NCBI GenBank assembly: GCA_002862205.1
Contig: PKCN01000010.1
Span: 1-35,226 of the forward strand
Direction of reading: 5' to 3'
Source: Planctomycetaceae bacterium
Lineage (GTDB): Bacteria > Planctomycetota > Planctomycetia > Pirellulales > Pirellulaceae
DNA length: 35,226 bases
The stretch's first letter is position 1. The number at the start of each line of letters is the position of its first letter. Made by a program: the position numbers and the translations under genes. A model generated the notes under the pieces. The model was not told where the DNA came from and made no database searches. It saw nothing but the letters and a program-made list of their open reading frames with translations. Positions 17,890-28,800 of the stretch are shown piece after piece.

Positions 17890-20387
17890 ACGTACTCCAC
17901 CACAACCATCTGTTGATCATTTCCATCGAGAGGCACGACCCACCGTTCGCTTTCTTGCGTTTTGATAATTCTGTTTCCTGACCCGTTGTCTTGCTCACGC
18001 ACTACTGCAAGATGAGCCTGCAATCCATCGCCATTGACCTGGATCGTCGCCTGTCTTTGCAACTTTGTCGCCTGATGAATACATAGGTTCAATACGCCTG
18101 ATTCATCCATTGCTTTGGCAGCTTCATTTTCCACACGTTGTATTTTCCATTGCCGGCGTAGCCCCCTTCGTTCCAACGGTTCAATACGTTCTTCGATTTG
18201 CCACTGCGCGAACCGATACAAGAAGGTGGGCACGCCTTTTGAATCCAGCCGATAGCCTCGAAACTGATACAACGCTTCCTGGTTCTTCCACGCTGGCCAA
18301 ACCACATTTCCAGGATCAAGCACAGCAAAGGGTGAACCTTGAGGGAAACGAACAAGCGATTCACCAAGAGGGTCTGCGGGTGGTGTAAAACGCTCAAACC
18401 ACGTTCCTCTGGCGTCAATAAAACGTCCTTTCCAGGCAGACGCCAAACGAATTTGCTCGGAATCAAATGAGTAGTGGGTCTGCTGCGGAAAACCGACTGC
18501 GATGGCGTGCGTCCCCGCATCCTGCATGAACGAACGCAGCACCACAGGTCGCCCGGCAGGTCGCAATTCATAGTTCTGCGAACGGACTTTTTCAATCTTT
18601 GCCGGCAATGGCTGGTTGGTCAGATCTTTCAGATAAAACCACAGTGATGCGATTTGTTTCTCGACGTTACCCTCCAACAGATCCGGACGATTGCTTTTAC
18701 CATCTGGAAAGAAGGTCGGCATTCGCGTACGGCTTTTCAGCGCACCGGGATCAAGCACAAAATCATGAAACCATTCTGGTCGAACACGTGACGTGATTCC
18801 GGCAAGATCCAAGCCAACCACCCCGGGCAAGCTTTCCCCCCGGTACAAGTGACATTCAACACAACCCGTTCCCGACAGTTCATGGCCGGCGCGAAACATC
18901 AAATCGCTGGATTTACCGAAAACCAACGATTCACTTTTATCCCCCGCCTGATCAGCGACCGGTAAATTCTCGACCAGATCCTTGACTGCGTTGGCATGAT
19001 AAGCAGGCATGCGGGCTTTCATATGGCGACGGTAAGCAGTCGTGCGGTGATCAAAAACCGCTTTCAAAATCTTGGACTTCAGCTTGTTTCCAACACCTGT
19101 CAAAGGCGGTGGCAAGCGTCCCTCGTCGCCCAGATCTACCTGCTTGACCATTTCAAAGTACGCCTTGCGGTATCGACCAACACCACCCAGCGACTCAGCA
19201 TTTCGGCCATTCACAAGTACGGTGTCACGCTGATGACATGCGTAGCAGTTCAGTTTCAGCATGTGACGATGCACCAACTGCCCTGCATTGGATTCAGCGA
19301 TCGAAGTATCCGAATGAAACATGCCCTTGATCGCCTCGGTCTGTAACTGATCAAGTTCATACTCCGGCATGCCAGCAGCAGGGTTTGTCAGGCAATTTTC
19401 AGTACTATCAGGATTCAACTCAGCCCATGCGGTCGCCATCTTTGGGGACGCGACATCAGTTACCTGATGGCAATTACGACACTGCAACTCGACAAACAAG
19501 GACTTTCCTTCTTCAATCATCGCGGCATCATCTTCGAATCCAGGGATTGCGGTTTCTGTAACTTTTTTGCCAAGCAGATACGCGGTGATGTCTGCCGCCT
19601 CACTGGGTGACAAACGCATGTTTGGCATTCGGGCACCCTCGCGAATCGACTCAGGGCGAATCAAGAACATGGTCAATGCTCGACGGGTGTATTTACCAGC
19701 CAGATCTCCATGTGGAACAGACTCCACACGCCGAGCGGCCCGCAACAGGCCGAGTTCCTGCAATTCCTCGGAATCAAGCTGCGTTATCATCTGATCAATC
19801 GCAGTGGGTGTCGTCTGATAGGTCTTTTGATTTGGATCAGGCTGGTGACAAGCAACACACCCCACTGTGTGATAGAGTTGCCTACCTCGCACCGGGTCAC
19901 CCTGATTCCAAAATTCATGCAAAACGGCTACGGCACCTGTTGCACGCACTGTCTCAAATGGCTTCGACTGGGTACCTAAGAATGCCACCAATTTGTTGAT
20001 CGCAGATTGCCGCTGTGCTGGATCGAGATGACCCAACATATGAGGCATGGTCGTACCAGATTTCTTGCCACTGGGATCAGCAAGGTATTCCCGCAGCCAG
20101 CTCGCTGAAAAACGCTTTGCAGTACCGACCAGTGTCGGCCCCGCCTTGGGCGTTAATTGAGAATTTTCTGATTCATGACATGCCACACAACTCAATTCGG
20201 AGATCAGCAAACCGCCCGCTTCAGACGGGCTTAAATCACCATGTCTCGCAAATCTTTCGAATCCAGCGACAAAGGGCGGATCCGTCGTTTCGCCACGACT
20301 GTCCACAACATCCAACACGAGAAAAAGCAGCACCGCCAAACCCGCGACAATTGTGATTCGCGGGTGCCAGGAAGAGACAGTGGACAT
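17883..20387 (-). CDS. Exported five-haem cytochrome c
   Basis: 834 aa from ATG 20387 (TTG 20399 is an alternative giving 838). A signal/anchor helix lies near residues 12-30. Five CxxCH haem sites are visible: CVACH, CVACH, CRNCH, CYACH and CVECH, at about residues 67, 177, 303, 381 and 509. Downstream Met candidates for the distal ligand occur as TTMPHM, ARMPNM, ARMPAY and TRMPTF, so several are class-I-like domains in series. The last 230 residues lack haem motifs and are beta-rich (EQIRLASAWKGRFIDARGTW), resembling a domain often found beside these cytochromes. Its stop overlaps the start of the propeller gene, so the pair is one operon. Role: electron carrier in the periplasmic space; partner and acceptor unknown. 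Confidence 0.93.
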   Translation of the reverse strand: MSTVSSWHPRITIVAGLAVLLFLVLDVVDSRGETTDPPFVAGFERFARHGDLSPSEAGGLLISELSCVACHESENSQLTPKAGPTLVGTAKRFSASWLREYLADPSGKKSGTTMPHMLGHLDPAQRQSAINKLVAFLGTQSKPFETVRATGAVAVLHEFWNQGDPVRGRQLYHTVGCVACHQPDPNQKTYQTTPTAIDQMITQLDSEELQELGLLRAARRVESVPHGDLAGKYTRRALTMFLIRPESIREGARMPNMRLSPSEAADITAYLLGKKVTETAIPGFEDDAAMIEEGKSLFVELQCRNCHQVTDVASPKMATAWAELNPDSTENCLTNPAAGMPEYELDQLQTEAIKGMFHSDTSIAESNAGQLVHRHMLKLNCYACHQRDTVLVNGRNAESLGGVGRYRKAYFEMVKQVDLGDEGRLPPPLTGVGNKLKSKILKAVFDHRTTAYRRHMKARMPAYHANAVKDLVENLPVADQAGDKSESLVFGKSSDLMFRAGHELSGTGCVECHLYRGESLPGVVGLDLAGITSRVRPEWFHDFVLDPGALKSRTRMPTFFPDGKSNRPDLLEGNVEKQIASLWFYLKDLTNQPLPAKIEKVRSQNYELRPAGRPVVLRSFMQDAGTHAIAVGFPQQTHYSFDSEQIRLASAWKGRFIDARGTWFERFTPPADPLGESLVRFPQGSPFAVLDPGNVVWPAWKNQEALYQFRGYRLDSKGVPTFLYRFAQWQIEERIEPLERRGLRRQWKIQRVENEAAKAMDESGVLNLCIHQATKLQRQATIQVNGDGLQAHLAVVREQDNGSGNRIIKTQESERWVVPLDGNDQQMVVVEYVW

Positions 20388-20576
20388 GGAAAACAGCAAT
20401 CCTGAAGGCAGGTTAGATAGGATCCAAAGGTAGGCCTGCCTTCCAGTCTAACTACTCGCACCACTCACCGCATTGTCCATCAGGCTGGTACCTTTCAAAG
20501 GGGACGACCTCTCCATGGGCCCAATCTCGCACCACTCCATGGCAAAGAATCCTCTGCATTGGGAGCAACTTTCAGC

Positions 20577-20984
20577 TCAAAGTAATTTCAATTCTCCGGT
20601 AATGGCATCTATTTTCGATGCTTCATCCGGTCCAATTGCCAAACAGGTATTCGTTGGCACTCCATGAAATTCCGTTTTACCGCTATCAGTAATCATGTGC
20701 ACCTCCAAACCCTGCTGGCTTGCCAGATCACGAATCGCCAGCAGTTCATCCTCAGTTTCCACACGACAACATATTTTTGCGAACCCTCCCAACAGCCATG
20801 CTTTGGCAGCCTCATCAAAGTCATCCATCGACACAACTCCCGAAACTTTCAATCTTGAGCTGAGAAATGCCAGCGATGCATGCGCCCCTTGGGCAATTTG
20901 CTTGCCCCGTCGCATGTTCAAATCATGACGCATCACGATGACCTGCTTGAAAGTTCGATCCTGAAGTAATGTTTCCTGACTCAC
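20577..20984 (-). CDS. pth2: Peptidyl-tRNA hydrolase, archaeal/eukaryotic Pth2 type
   Basis: 135 aa. KQVIVMRHDLNMRRGKQIAQ and GAHASLAF match the N-terminal active-site region of PTH2 (PF01981), and GPDEASKIDAITGELKLL matches its conserved C-terminus. Pth2 releases tRNA from peptidyl-tRNA; it is unrelated in fold to the usual bacterial Pth. The start is GTG 20984, supported by AAGGAAG 5 nt upstream. The first residues (about 1-11) precede the core domain. It may be co-transcribed with the small frame ending 24 bp upstream. Whether the genome also has an ordinary pth cannot be told here. Confidence 0.9.
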   Translation of the reverse strand: MSQETLLQDRTFKQVIVMRHDLNMRRGKQIAQGAHASLAFLSSRLKVSGVVSMDDFDEAAKAWLLGGFAKICCRVETEDELLAIRDLASQQGLEVHMITDSGKTEFHGVPTNTCLAIGPDEASKIDAITGELKLL

Positions 20985-21008
20985 GCTTGCTTCCTTGTGT
21001 ATCTAACA

Positions 21009-21179
21009 TTAACCGCAGCATCCATTTCGGACGACAAGCGACGCCATGATCACTTCCTGAACTTCTCCCGAATTTCGCTGAACCACAAGTCTATCCTGAC
21101 TTGGATCAGATACGAAACGAGGTTTCTCCAGTCGTGAATTTCGAAGCCAGCCGGGGTTTGGCATTGGGTATATCCTCAT
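21009..21179 (-). CDS. Possible small protein upstream of pth2
   Basis: 56 aa from ATG 21179, or 51 aa from ATG 21164, which has AGGA 8 nt upstream. The sequence is rich in charged residues (GWLRNSRLEKPRFVSDPSQD, then VVQRNSGEVQE) and ends VVRNGCCG, a possible metal- or disulfide-forming Cys pair. I do not recognise a family. Support: same strand as pth2, 24-bp gap, plausible ribosome site, non-repetitive composition. It could still be a chance frame. Confidence 0.4.
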   Translation of the reverse strand: MRIYPMPNPGWLRNSRLEKPRFVSDPSQDRLVVQRNSGEVQEVIMASLVVRNGCCG

Positions 21180-21405
21180 CGCCACCCCATCGGAGGGGCG
21201 CGGATACTGCATTGCACAAGCGTATGATAGGGCGCGTTATGATATGAACGGGTCAGCGTTGCTTTCGCCACATAGAGAGAATGTCGATCCCGCCCATCAG
21301 TATCCCGATCCCATGAACCAGTAACAAATCGCGTCTGACTGGCCAGCTCTGTTGTCACACCTTACACGGGTATCCATCCTTTTGTTCCTTCGCCATATCC
21401 CACTC

Positions 21406-22407
21406 ATGTCCTATCAGCTTTTCCGGTTCTCAAATTCGAAATCTGACATTTCACCTTTGTCTTCTCTGGTTTCAGTGATAACGCGATCCTTGGTTGTTCT
21501 GTCCACCATCGCTTTCATGACTTTTTCTGGCGTCATGTTGCAGGCGGAAGAACCGAAACCTGAAGCAACACTTCTTGGTGAGCACGGATACGCAAAATCG
21601 GGTGACACACGGATTCATTACGTCACCGCTGGCGAAGGTCCATTGCTGGTGATGATTCACGGCTTCCCGGATTATTGGTACACGTGGCGGAATCAAATGC
21701 CCGAGCTGGCAAAATCTTTTCAGGTGGTCGCGTTCGATCAACGGGGCTACAACCTGAGCGATCAACCTGCCGGGATCGAGAATTACTCGATGCCAAAGTT
21801 GGTGAGTGATGTAAAGGCAGTAATTGATCACTTTGATCGTGAAGAAGCTGTCGTGATGGGGCACGATTGGGGCGGTGCCGTTGCTTGGTCCTTTGCGATG
21901 GCCTACCCCAAGATGGTAGATCGCCTGGTCATCCTGAACCTTCCCCACATGAACGGTCTGCGACGGGAACTGGCAAACAACCCAGAACAACGGAACGCAT
22001 CCGCGTATGCCAGACGTTTCCAAACCCCAGAGGCTGCTTCACAACTGACAGCCAACGGTCTCGCTTTTTGGGTCAAGGATCCTGAAGCCAGAAAAAAGTA
22101 TGTGAAGGCCTTTGAAAGATCATCATTCGAAGGAATGCTGAATTATTACAAAGCGAACTATCCAAGGCCGCCCTACACAACGCAAAATCCAGCAATGCCC
22201 AAGGTTCAGTGTCCGGTACTGATGATCCATGGACTTGGTGACACTGCTTTACTACCAGGCGCACTCAACGATACATGGCAATGGCTGGACAATGACCTGA
22301 CCCTGATCACGATTCCCAAAGTGGATCATTTTGTCCAGCATTCCGCAGCAGACAAAGTAACGCACCGCGTCAGCACTTGGCTCAACCTATCAACAGCAGA
22401 AAAATGA
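21406..22407 (+). CDS. Exported alpha/beta hydrolase, epoxide-hydrolase-like
   Basis: 333 aa from ATG 21406 (a TTG at 21352 would lengthen it). A hydrophobic segment ([20 protein letters not shown]) looks like a signal peptide or anchor with a long N-region. Core motifs: [11 protein letters not shown] (oxyanion region), [22 protein letters not shown] with Asp154 in the nucleophile position, [11 protein letters not shown] (acid Asp) and KVDHFVQH (His). An Asp nucleophile with HGFP fits soluble epoxide hydrolases and relatives such as haloalkane dehalogenases; lid Tyr residues (NYYKANY) favour epoxide hydrolase. The next gene starts within its stop codon (ATGA overlap), so the two are translationally coupled. 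Confidence 0.9.
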   Translation: MSYQLFRFSNSKSDISPLSSLVSVITRSLVVLSTIAFMTFSGVMLQAEEPKPEATLLGEHGYAKSGDTRIHYVTAGEGPLLVMIHGFPDYWYTWRNQMPELAKSFQVVAFDQRGYNLSDQPAGIENYSMPKLVSDVKAVIDHFDREEAVVMGHDWGGAVAWSFAMAYPKMVDRLVILNLPHMNGLRRELANNPEQRNASAYARRFQTPEAASQLTANGLAFWVKDPEARKKYVKAFERSSFEGMLNYYKANYPRPPYTTQNPAMPKVQCPVLMIHGLGDTALLPGALNDTWQWLDNDLTLITIPKVDHFVQHSAADKVTHRVSTWLNLSTAEK

Positions 22408-23768
22408 TCATGATCTATCAAACGACCTCTTCGAATTGTCGGCGTTACCAGCAGGCCAGCCTTGCACTGCTGCTGTTTCTATTTGCCTCGGTTGCTACCA
22501 CTGTTGCTTATGGCACTAGTCCTGTGTTTCATCCGGCAACGCAGGACAGACAGTCCCGATTGGAACTGACGATCAGTTCGGATGCCATTTCAGGAATGGG
22601 AAAACCCAATGCTCCCGTCAAATTCACGGCAAAACTTGCCAATCAAGGAAATGAAGTTGTGACCGGAGTGCTTGGCTGGAGCATCAACAGCACAGCAATT
22701 TCACCCCAACCCATTCCCGATCAGACGATCAAAATTGATGCCGGGAAGTCGGAGGAATTCACAACCACACTCACGCTTCCGCAAGCCGGTTTTGTAGAAA
22801 TGGTTTGCAAATTTCAACCCAGTAAAACCGCAAAAGCCATCCAGAAAACAAGTCGAGTTGGATGCAATCCGAAAAAAGTCCTGACACCGCTGACACAGCA
22901 GCAGGACTTTGACGAATTTTGGAAGCTGTCGATCGCAGAGTTGAAGGCAGTTCCTGCTGCATTCAAAGCGACAGAACGACCCGAAATGAGCGATGACGAT
23001 ATTCAGGTCTTTGAGATCAGCATGCGGAGCCACGATCAAATCCGAGTTCGTGGCTGGCTGGAAGTCCCGCGCAAAGCGGCAAAACCACTGCCCGCTGTGA
23101 TTCGTGTCCCCGGTTACGGACAAAACATGAAACCAACTGGCAAATGCGATGACATGATCGTATTTTCATTCAATCCCCGCGGTCACGGAAACAGCCAACA
23201 GGACATTTCCGGGCAACCCAACAACTTCTGGATTCGAGGTTTGGATGCCCCGCAAACCTACTACTACCGGGGCAGCTACCTGGATTGCATCAGGGCTGTG
23301 GATTATATCGCATCCCGGCCTGATGTTGACCAGAATCAGATCGCTGTCTGGGGTGGCAGCCAAGGTGGCGGATTTGCCTTTGCCACGGCGGCACTCGATT
23401 CGAGAGTGGACTATTGTGTCGCCGACATTCCCTTTCTGTGCGACTGGATCAACTACTTCCGTTTGACCCAATGGCCTGAGATGGATCAATGGATCGACGA
23501 CCAACCGCAAAGAACCTGGGAATCAACGCTGCAAACCCTGAGCTATTTCGACACCATGAACCTGGCCGACCGAATCCGTTGCCCGACTCTGATGTCGATT
23601 GGCCTTCAGGACGGGGTATGTCCGCCAACCACTTGCTTCACTACTTTCAACCGGATTCCTGGTGAGAAGAAGTATCGAATTTATCCTGACAAGCGACATG
23701 GGCTAGGCAGAGAACACTACACATGGGTCTGGTCACAACTGCGCGAAGCATTTGACAAAGCTGACTGA
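22404..23768 (+). CDS. Acetyl xylan esterase-like hydrolase (AXE1/CE7 family), exported
   Basis: 454 aa from ATG 22404, overlapping the preceding stop as ATGA. Signal peptide around residues 12-36 ([18 protein letters not shown]). Residues about 45-150 form a beta-sandwich-like domain ([20 protein letters not shown]); the rest is the AXE1 hydrolase (PF05448): [55 protein letters not shown] (Ser nucleophile), [12 protein letters not shown] (Asp) and PDKRHGLG (His), a complete catalytic triad. Cuts acetyl esters from sugars or xylan-like polymers in its family. Coupling to an epoxide-hydrolase-like protein is unusual; joint removal of decorations from a glycan is only an inference. Confidence 0.92.
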   Translation: MIMIYQTTSSNCRRYQQASLALLLFLFASVATTVAYGTSPVFHPATQDRQSRLELTISSDAISGMGKPNAPVKFTAKLANQGNEVVTGVLGWSINSTAISPQPIPDQTIKIDAGKSEEFTTTLTLPQAGFVEMVCKFQPSKTAKAIQKTSRVGCNPKKVLTPLTQQQDFDEFWKLSIAELKAVPAAFKATERPEMSDDDIQVFEISMRSHDQIRVRGWLEVPRKAAKPLPAVIRVPGYGQNMKPTGKCDDMIVFSFNPRGHGNSQQDISGQPNNFWIRGLDAPQTYYYRGSYLDCIRAVDYIASRPDVDQNQIAVWGGSQGGGFAFATAALDSRVDYCVADIPFLCDWINYFRLTQWPEMDQWIDDQPQRTWESTLQTLSYFDTMNLADRIRCPTLMSIGLQDGVCPPTTCFTTFNRIPGEKKYRIYPDKRHGLGREHYTWVWSQLREAFDKAD

Positions 23769-23821
23769 ATGCTGCTAACGAAAATTCAGCAGATACTGAC
23801 GGGGATTCAGCACCATGCTGA

Positions 23822-24286
23822 TCAGGGTGTTTCTCTCTTCAACAACTTGGTCAGCAATCGATCAAAGGTGTTTGCGAACGCTTTCTTGTCGCGATCGCCA
23901 TAAGGATGACTTCCTCCTGTCACCATCCCCGCGCCGCGCATGTCATCCATGAAATCACGCATCGAAAGCCGACTGGCGATATTAGTGGCATCATACGCCT
24001 CCCCTCGCGGATCAATGACATCGACTTTCTTGTCAACCAGCAGAGCAGCCAGCGGGATGTCTGCTGTGACGACCAAGTCACCTGCTTCACTGTGCAGGAC
24101 AATGTATCGATCCGCCACGTCTGCACCTTCTCGTACGGTGACCATTGACACGGTCTTGGCGTTTGCTGGAACCCCAATTCGTTGATTGGCGACCAACACG
24201 GTTTCGACACTCAGTCTCGTTGCAGCCCGAAATACAACGTCTTTCACATCGCGAGGCGCGGCATCGGCATCAATCCAGATTTTCAT
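23822..24286 (-). CDS. DUF188 / UPF0178 protein (YaiI/YqxD family)
   Basis: 154 aa, close to the usual family length. Family signature: [20 protein letters not shown] at the start, [50 protein letters not shown] and [20 protein letters not shown] (separate stretches). The Asp-rich pattern resembles PIN/NYN-type nucleases, but no activity is established for the family. Cytoplasmic. GGAGG lies only 1 nt before the ATG, unusually close. Stands alone: convergent with the esterase gene 53 bp away. Confidence 0.93.
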   Translation of the reverse strand: MKIWIDADAAPRDVKDVVFRAATRLSVETVLVANQRIGVPANAKTVSMVTVREGADVADRYIVLHSEAGDLVVTADIPLAALLVDKKVDVIDPRGEAYDATNIASRLSMRDFMDDMRGAGMVTGGSHPYGDRDKKAFANTFDRLLTKLLKRETP

Positions 24287-24370
24287 GCCTCCAGTTCTCG
24301 CTTTGATAGGGTGGAATCGTCAAGCCGCCTTTGCTGGATTCTCACCCGAGAGCGCGAAAACGCAACGATT

Positions 24371-25819
24371 TCAGGCGATGATTTCCGGGATGACATGTCC
24401 ATGAACATCAGTCAAGCGGCGATCAATCCCGTCATGCCGAACAGTCAAGCGTTTGTGATCGATTCCCATCAGATGCAGGATAGTGGCATGAATATCATAC
24501 ACCTGGGTTGGATTTTCGCGGTCCAAAGGTTTGTATCCCCACTGGTCTGACTCGCCATGGGTCAGTCCACCACGAACTCCACCACCACACAGCCAATTGG
24601 TAAAGACGTACGGATTGTGATCACGTCCCTTGCTTCCCTGGGTGCTCGGCATTCGCCCGAATTCGGTGGTCCAAAGCACAATGGTATCGTCGAGCATCCC
24701 GGACTGTTTCAGGTCTTTCAGTAGCGCAGCTGTCCCCACTGCCATTCCCCGAGCCAGCGGGCCGTGATCACGTTCAATATTCTCGTGGCTATCCCAATTT
24801 CGTCGAGGAAAACTATTGTCATTGCCCGACCAGATTTGAACAAATCTGACGCCCCGCTCCAAAAGACGGCGAGCGATCAAGCACTTTCGGCCAAAATACT
24901 CGGCTTCCTCCGCCGGGTTGATCGTATCCGGATACTTCGCACCTTGGCGATCAAGTCCATACATTTTCATGATATGTGCCGGTTCACCGGAGATATCAAG
25001 AGCTTCGGGCGCGCTAAGTTGCATTTTTGCTGCCAGTTCGTACGACCTTACGCGAGCATCAAGGCGCGAATCATCCGGACGTTGCGTTTGAAATTGCCGA
25101 TTCAATTTTGACAACAATTCGAGACCTGCCCGGTCTCCTTCGGCGGTCGCGAAATCTGCTTGCGGCGTCAAGTCTTCGATTGGATTACTTCGCTGAGGAA
25201 AAATGGCCGTTCCCTGAGAACTCGCAGGGAGGAACGCAGCCCCCCAATTCTTGGGTCCATTGCTGGCGAACCCCCGATGATCAGGCAGCACCACAAACGT
25301 GGGAAGGTTTTCGTTGATGGACCCCAACGCGTAGCTGACCCATGACCCCATTCCGGGGAAGCCCGGACGCTGGAAACCCGTTGCCTGCAAGTAAGTGGCC
25401 TGCGAATGCACACCGGTTTTCCCGACAAGATTGTGAATGAAGGTCATGTCATCCACGCATTCACCAAGTGGAGCCACCACTTCGCTGAGCATCTTCCCGG
25501 ACTGACCATAAGGTTTGAACGAAAACGGCGATTTCATCCACGGTCCCAAGCCATTTTGAAATGCCTCAACATGCTCTCCAAAATCCGACTTTTCTCCATG
25601 ATGCTTCTCGAGCATCGGCTTGTGATCCCAAAGATCAAGATGACTCGCCGCCCCACCCATGAACAATTGAACAACCCGCTTTGCCTTGGGCGGATGATGC
25701 AGGACTTTGACAGCACGCTCAGCGTTGGCGTCTTCCTGCAACATCATTGCAAGGGCCATGGTGCCAAAACCACTACTGGCTCCTTGCAAAAAATCTCGTC
25801 GCTCAAACATTTGATTCAT
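24371..25819 (-). CDS. DUF1501 protein, cassette C
   Basis: 482 aa. Tat motif ERRDFLQGASSGFGTMALAM. Family motifs: LFMGGAASHLDLWDHKPMLE, GVHSQATYLQATGFQRPG, MGSWVSYALGS, CLIARRLLERGVRFVQIWSG, NWDSHENIERDH, VLWTTEFGRMPSTQGSKGRD, HNPYVFTNWLCGGG, HATILHLMGIDHKRLTV and RRLTDVHGHVIPEIIA. This belongs to a different DUF1501 subtype from cassettes A and B: it has GGAASH where the others have GGPSQ/GGPSH, and an extra GNDNSFPRRNWDSHEN segment. It starts 64 bp after the PSD1 gene of the same cassette, a wider gap than in A and B. ATG 25819 or 25810 are both possible. Confidence 0.93.
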   Translation of the reverse strand: MNQMFERRDFLQGASSGFGTMALAMMLQEDANAERAVKVLHHPPKAKRVVQLFMGGAASHLDLWDHKPMLEKHHGEKSDFGEHVEAFQNGLGPWMKSPFSFKPYGQSGKMLSEVVAPLGECVDDMTFIHNLVGKTGVHSQATYLQATGFQRPGFPGMGSWVSYALGSINENLPTFVVLPDHRGFASNGPKNWGAAFLPASSQGTAIFPQRSNPIEDLTPQADFATAEGDRAGLELLSKLNRQFQTQRPDDSRLDARVRSYELAAKMQLSAPEALDISGEPAHIMKMYGLDRQGAKYPDTINPAEEAEYFGRKCLIARRLLERGVRFVQIWSGNDNSFPRRNWDSHENIERDHGPLARGMAVGTAALLKDLKQSGMLDDTIVLWTTEFGRMPSTQGSKGRDHNPYVFTNWLCGGGVRGGLTHGESDQWGYKPLDRENPTQVYDIHATILHLMGIDHKRLTVRHDGIDRRLTDVHGHVIPEIIA

Positions 25820-25883
25820 GAATCAGTTCTTGCCATGGCTAATGAACAGAAAAAGCACCCGTGAGGTGTGCTCACTCCGAAAG

Positions 25884-28800
25884 TCAATCGATGTAAATGA
25901 ACTCACTGAGATTAAAAAGAAACCTGCACAGATTCTTCATGCTGTGTTTCTCTGCGTAAGCAGTCATTGATTTCAGTTCTTGGTCATCAGGATCACGCTG
26001 TAAAACCAACCGCGCTGCATCGCGCACCTGATGCTCCAAGCTGTCATGATCTTTGGCGACGCGTGCCGCAAACATCTCCGCCATGACGAGATTGAAACGG
26101 CTGTTCAACAGTGACAATGCCTGCAAAGACGTGAGAGTCTCATTGCGTCGTGGAGTACTCTGGGACGAATCAGCACAATCAAGGGTCGTCATCCAGGGGT
26201 CAGGCTGAGATCTGACAATGAAGCGGTAGATGCTGCGACGATGCGATTTCGCATCCCTTGGATCAAATTTATGATATTCATAATGCGGTGAATGCGCCGT
26301 ACGTTCCAACTTGAACAGGTAATATCCAGGACCACCCATTGTGTGATTCATGGCACCACTGACCTGAAGAACTGAATCACGTATTTCTTCCGCCTCCAAT
26401 CTTCGACGAACCATTCTCCAGAGATACTGATTGCTTCCATCCAGCACGACATTGGCCTCCGCCGAGGCAGACCGTTGGCGATAAACACTGCTGGTGACGA
26501 TCAATCGATGTAAAGATTTCATCGACTGTGCCTTGAGCCAATCGCCACCGTCGCGAAACTCAACTGCCAGCCAATCGAGCAACTCCGGATGAGTGGGTAT
26601 CGCTCCCATCCGACCAAAATCATTTGGCGTCGCCACAATGCCTCGACCAAAATGGTATTGCCACATTCGATTAACAATCGATCTCCATACAAGTGGATGC
26701 TGTTGATCTGTCAGCCACTTGGCCAAGGCGGCTCTGCGTTCATCTTCTGCAGCATCGGCCTCCATCTGCCAGGAAAAATCCAGTCCCAAGGGCAACACTC
26801 CGGGAGCAGCGATTCCGCGCGGCTGACTGATCTCCCCACGGTGCAGAACATGGACAGGTCGCAGTTTACCTTCGGTTGGATGAAAATTGCCCTGTGACTT
26901 GAAGTGAGTCGCAGCAGCGTAGACCATCTTGCCTTTGGGAAGTTTCGCGAGCTCTGATTGCGCTGCAGCCAATTTTTTCGCCGCAGAGGTACGTTCCGTG
27001 ATTCGTTTCGGCGTCTCAATCTCAACATTCAATTCGGCCAATTCCCGTTTGACAACCTGCAGTGACTTTGCAGCATCCGGATCCTGATAATGAGGCCACT
27101 GCCCATCGGTCAAATTCCGCCGCCCCCAGCGCACCGGGGCCTCAATCGAGTCAAGCGACGTGACAGGTTTACCTTTGGCCCGATTCGTGCCATCCACATC
27201 CAGAACCCGTACTTCTCCGAGCGCAAAGATGTAGTCGTTCTTTCGATGCGCTAACTTGTTAGCGGTAACGCGAACGCGGCGAACCTTGCGTCCATCAAGC
27301 TCAATCACGATCGGTTCCAAGCCAGGATTCACAACATCACCATTGGCACGATCGTAGACAACCGTCATGTCACTTTCTTCGCCATCCACGGCCACCTGAA
27401 ATCGTATCGGAAACCCAAATCCCGCTCCGATTCCTCCAAATTCATCGTGGCAGGGGTGAAGGATAATCTGGGCAGCCTCCACCGAATCACCCAAGTCAAT
27501 CTCAATCCACCTCTGCAAGTCGTCACGTTTCGCAATCGCACTGTGATAACCAAACTCGGGCGACTTCTCAAAATTGACTTTCTCCTCCAGGGCTTTGAGC
27601 TTCGTGCGCAGGTCAGATAATCTTGCACCACCTGCCTGTTCCATCTCAGCGTTCACGAGCTCCAGTCGTTTTTGCTGGTCAGCGATTACGATTTTCAATG
27701 CCTGGCGTCTTTTCTCAACACCGGGATCCAAATCGTAGGGTCGTTCAGCACGATCAACAGCAGCAAAGATGGACTGCAAACCGTAATATTCGTCCTGAGT
27801 GATTGGATCAAATTTATGATTGTGACAACGTGCACACTGGACAGTGATGCTGCAGAATGTGTTCAGAGCGCCTGAGACCATGTCATCCCGATCCAGATTA
27901 CGAGCGACTTTGCCATCCAATTTGGACTCCGGCACTTCGACATGCCCAATGAAGTCCCAAGGCCCGGCAGCAATGAAACCCAAGCCAAGAATTCCATCGG
28001 GGTCACCGGGAAAAAGAACGTCACCGGCAATCTGTTCTTGAACAAACCTACTGAACGGTTTGTCTTCGTTCAACGAACGAATGACATAATCGCGATAGGG
28101 CCACGCGTTTGGACGCAATTTGTCCTTGTCATAACCGCAAGTGTCGGCGTACTTGACCACATCCAGCCAATGTCGCGCCCAACGTTCGCCATAGTGACTC
28201 GATTCCAGCAAACGATCAACAAGACGCTCATATGCCTGAGGATCCGAATCATCTACAAAATCCTGAACCTGCTGCGGAGTCGGAGGCAATCCAATCAAGT
28301 CGTAGGTCACACGTCTGATCAACGTGCGACGATCCGCTGGCTCGGAAACAGTCAGCCCTTTTTCATCAAGCTTCTGCATGACGAAAGCATCAATGGGTGT
28401 GCGTCCCCAGTCACCATTCATGGGGGGAACCGCAGGCCTGCGAATCGGCTGGTACGACCACCACTCGAAATTTGATACGCGGGATTCCTTGAGTTGCAGA
28501 TCCGCCGGCCATTTAGCTCCTTCGTCAATCCATTTTCGGATCAGCTGGATTTGATCAGCTTTCAACGGATCAGAATTTTTGGGCATTTGTGATTTTCCAT
28601 CGCGGATAGAAATCACTTCTAGCAGGTGACTCGCCATCGCATCACCTGGCACCACGTAACCATCTGCCTTGGCAGACTCAGCAGTTTGCAACGAGAAATC
28701 ACCCTTGCGATCCTGTTCGTTGTGACAACTCAAACACCGCCGCTGAAGCAGTGGCGCAATGTCACCCACAAAATCCACTTGGTCACCCACAAAATCCACT

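Noticed and set aside
21472-22023. Open frame of 183 codons on the minus strand
   Set aside because: Antisense to the alpha/beta hydrolase, whose catalytic motifs are intact.
23775-23828. Minus-strand stretch reading [17 protein letters not shown] then stop, like the tail of an exported planctomycete protein
   Set aside because: Only 17 codons, overlaps the end of the DUF188 gene, and has no upstream remainder in frame; could be chance.
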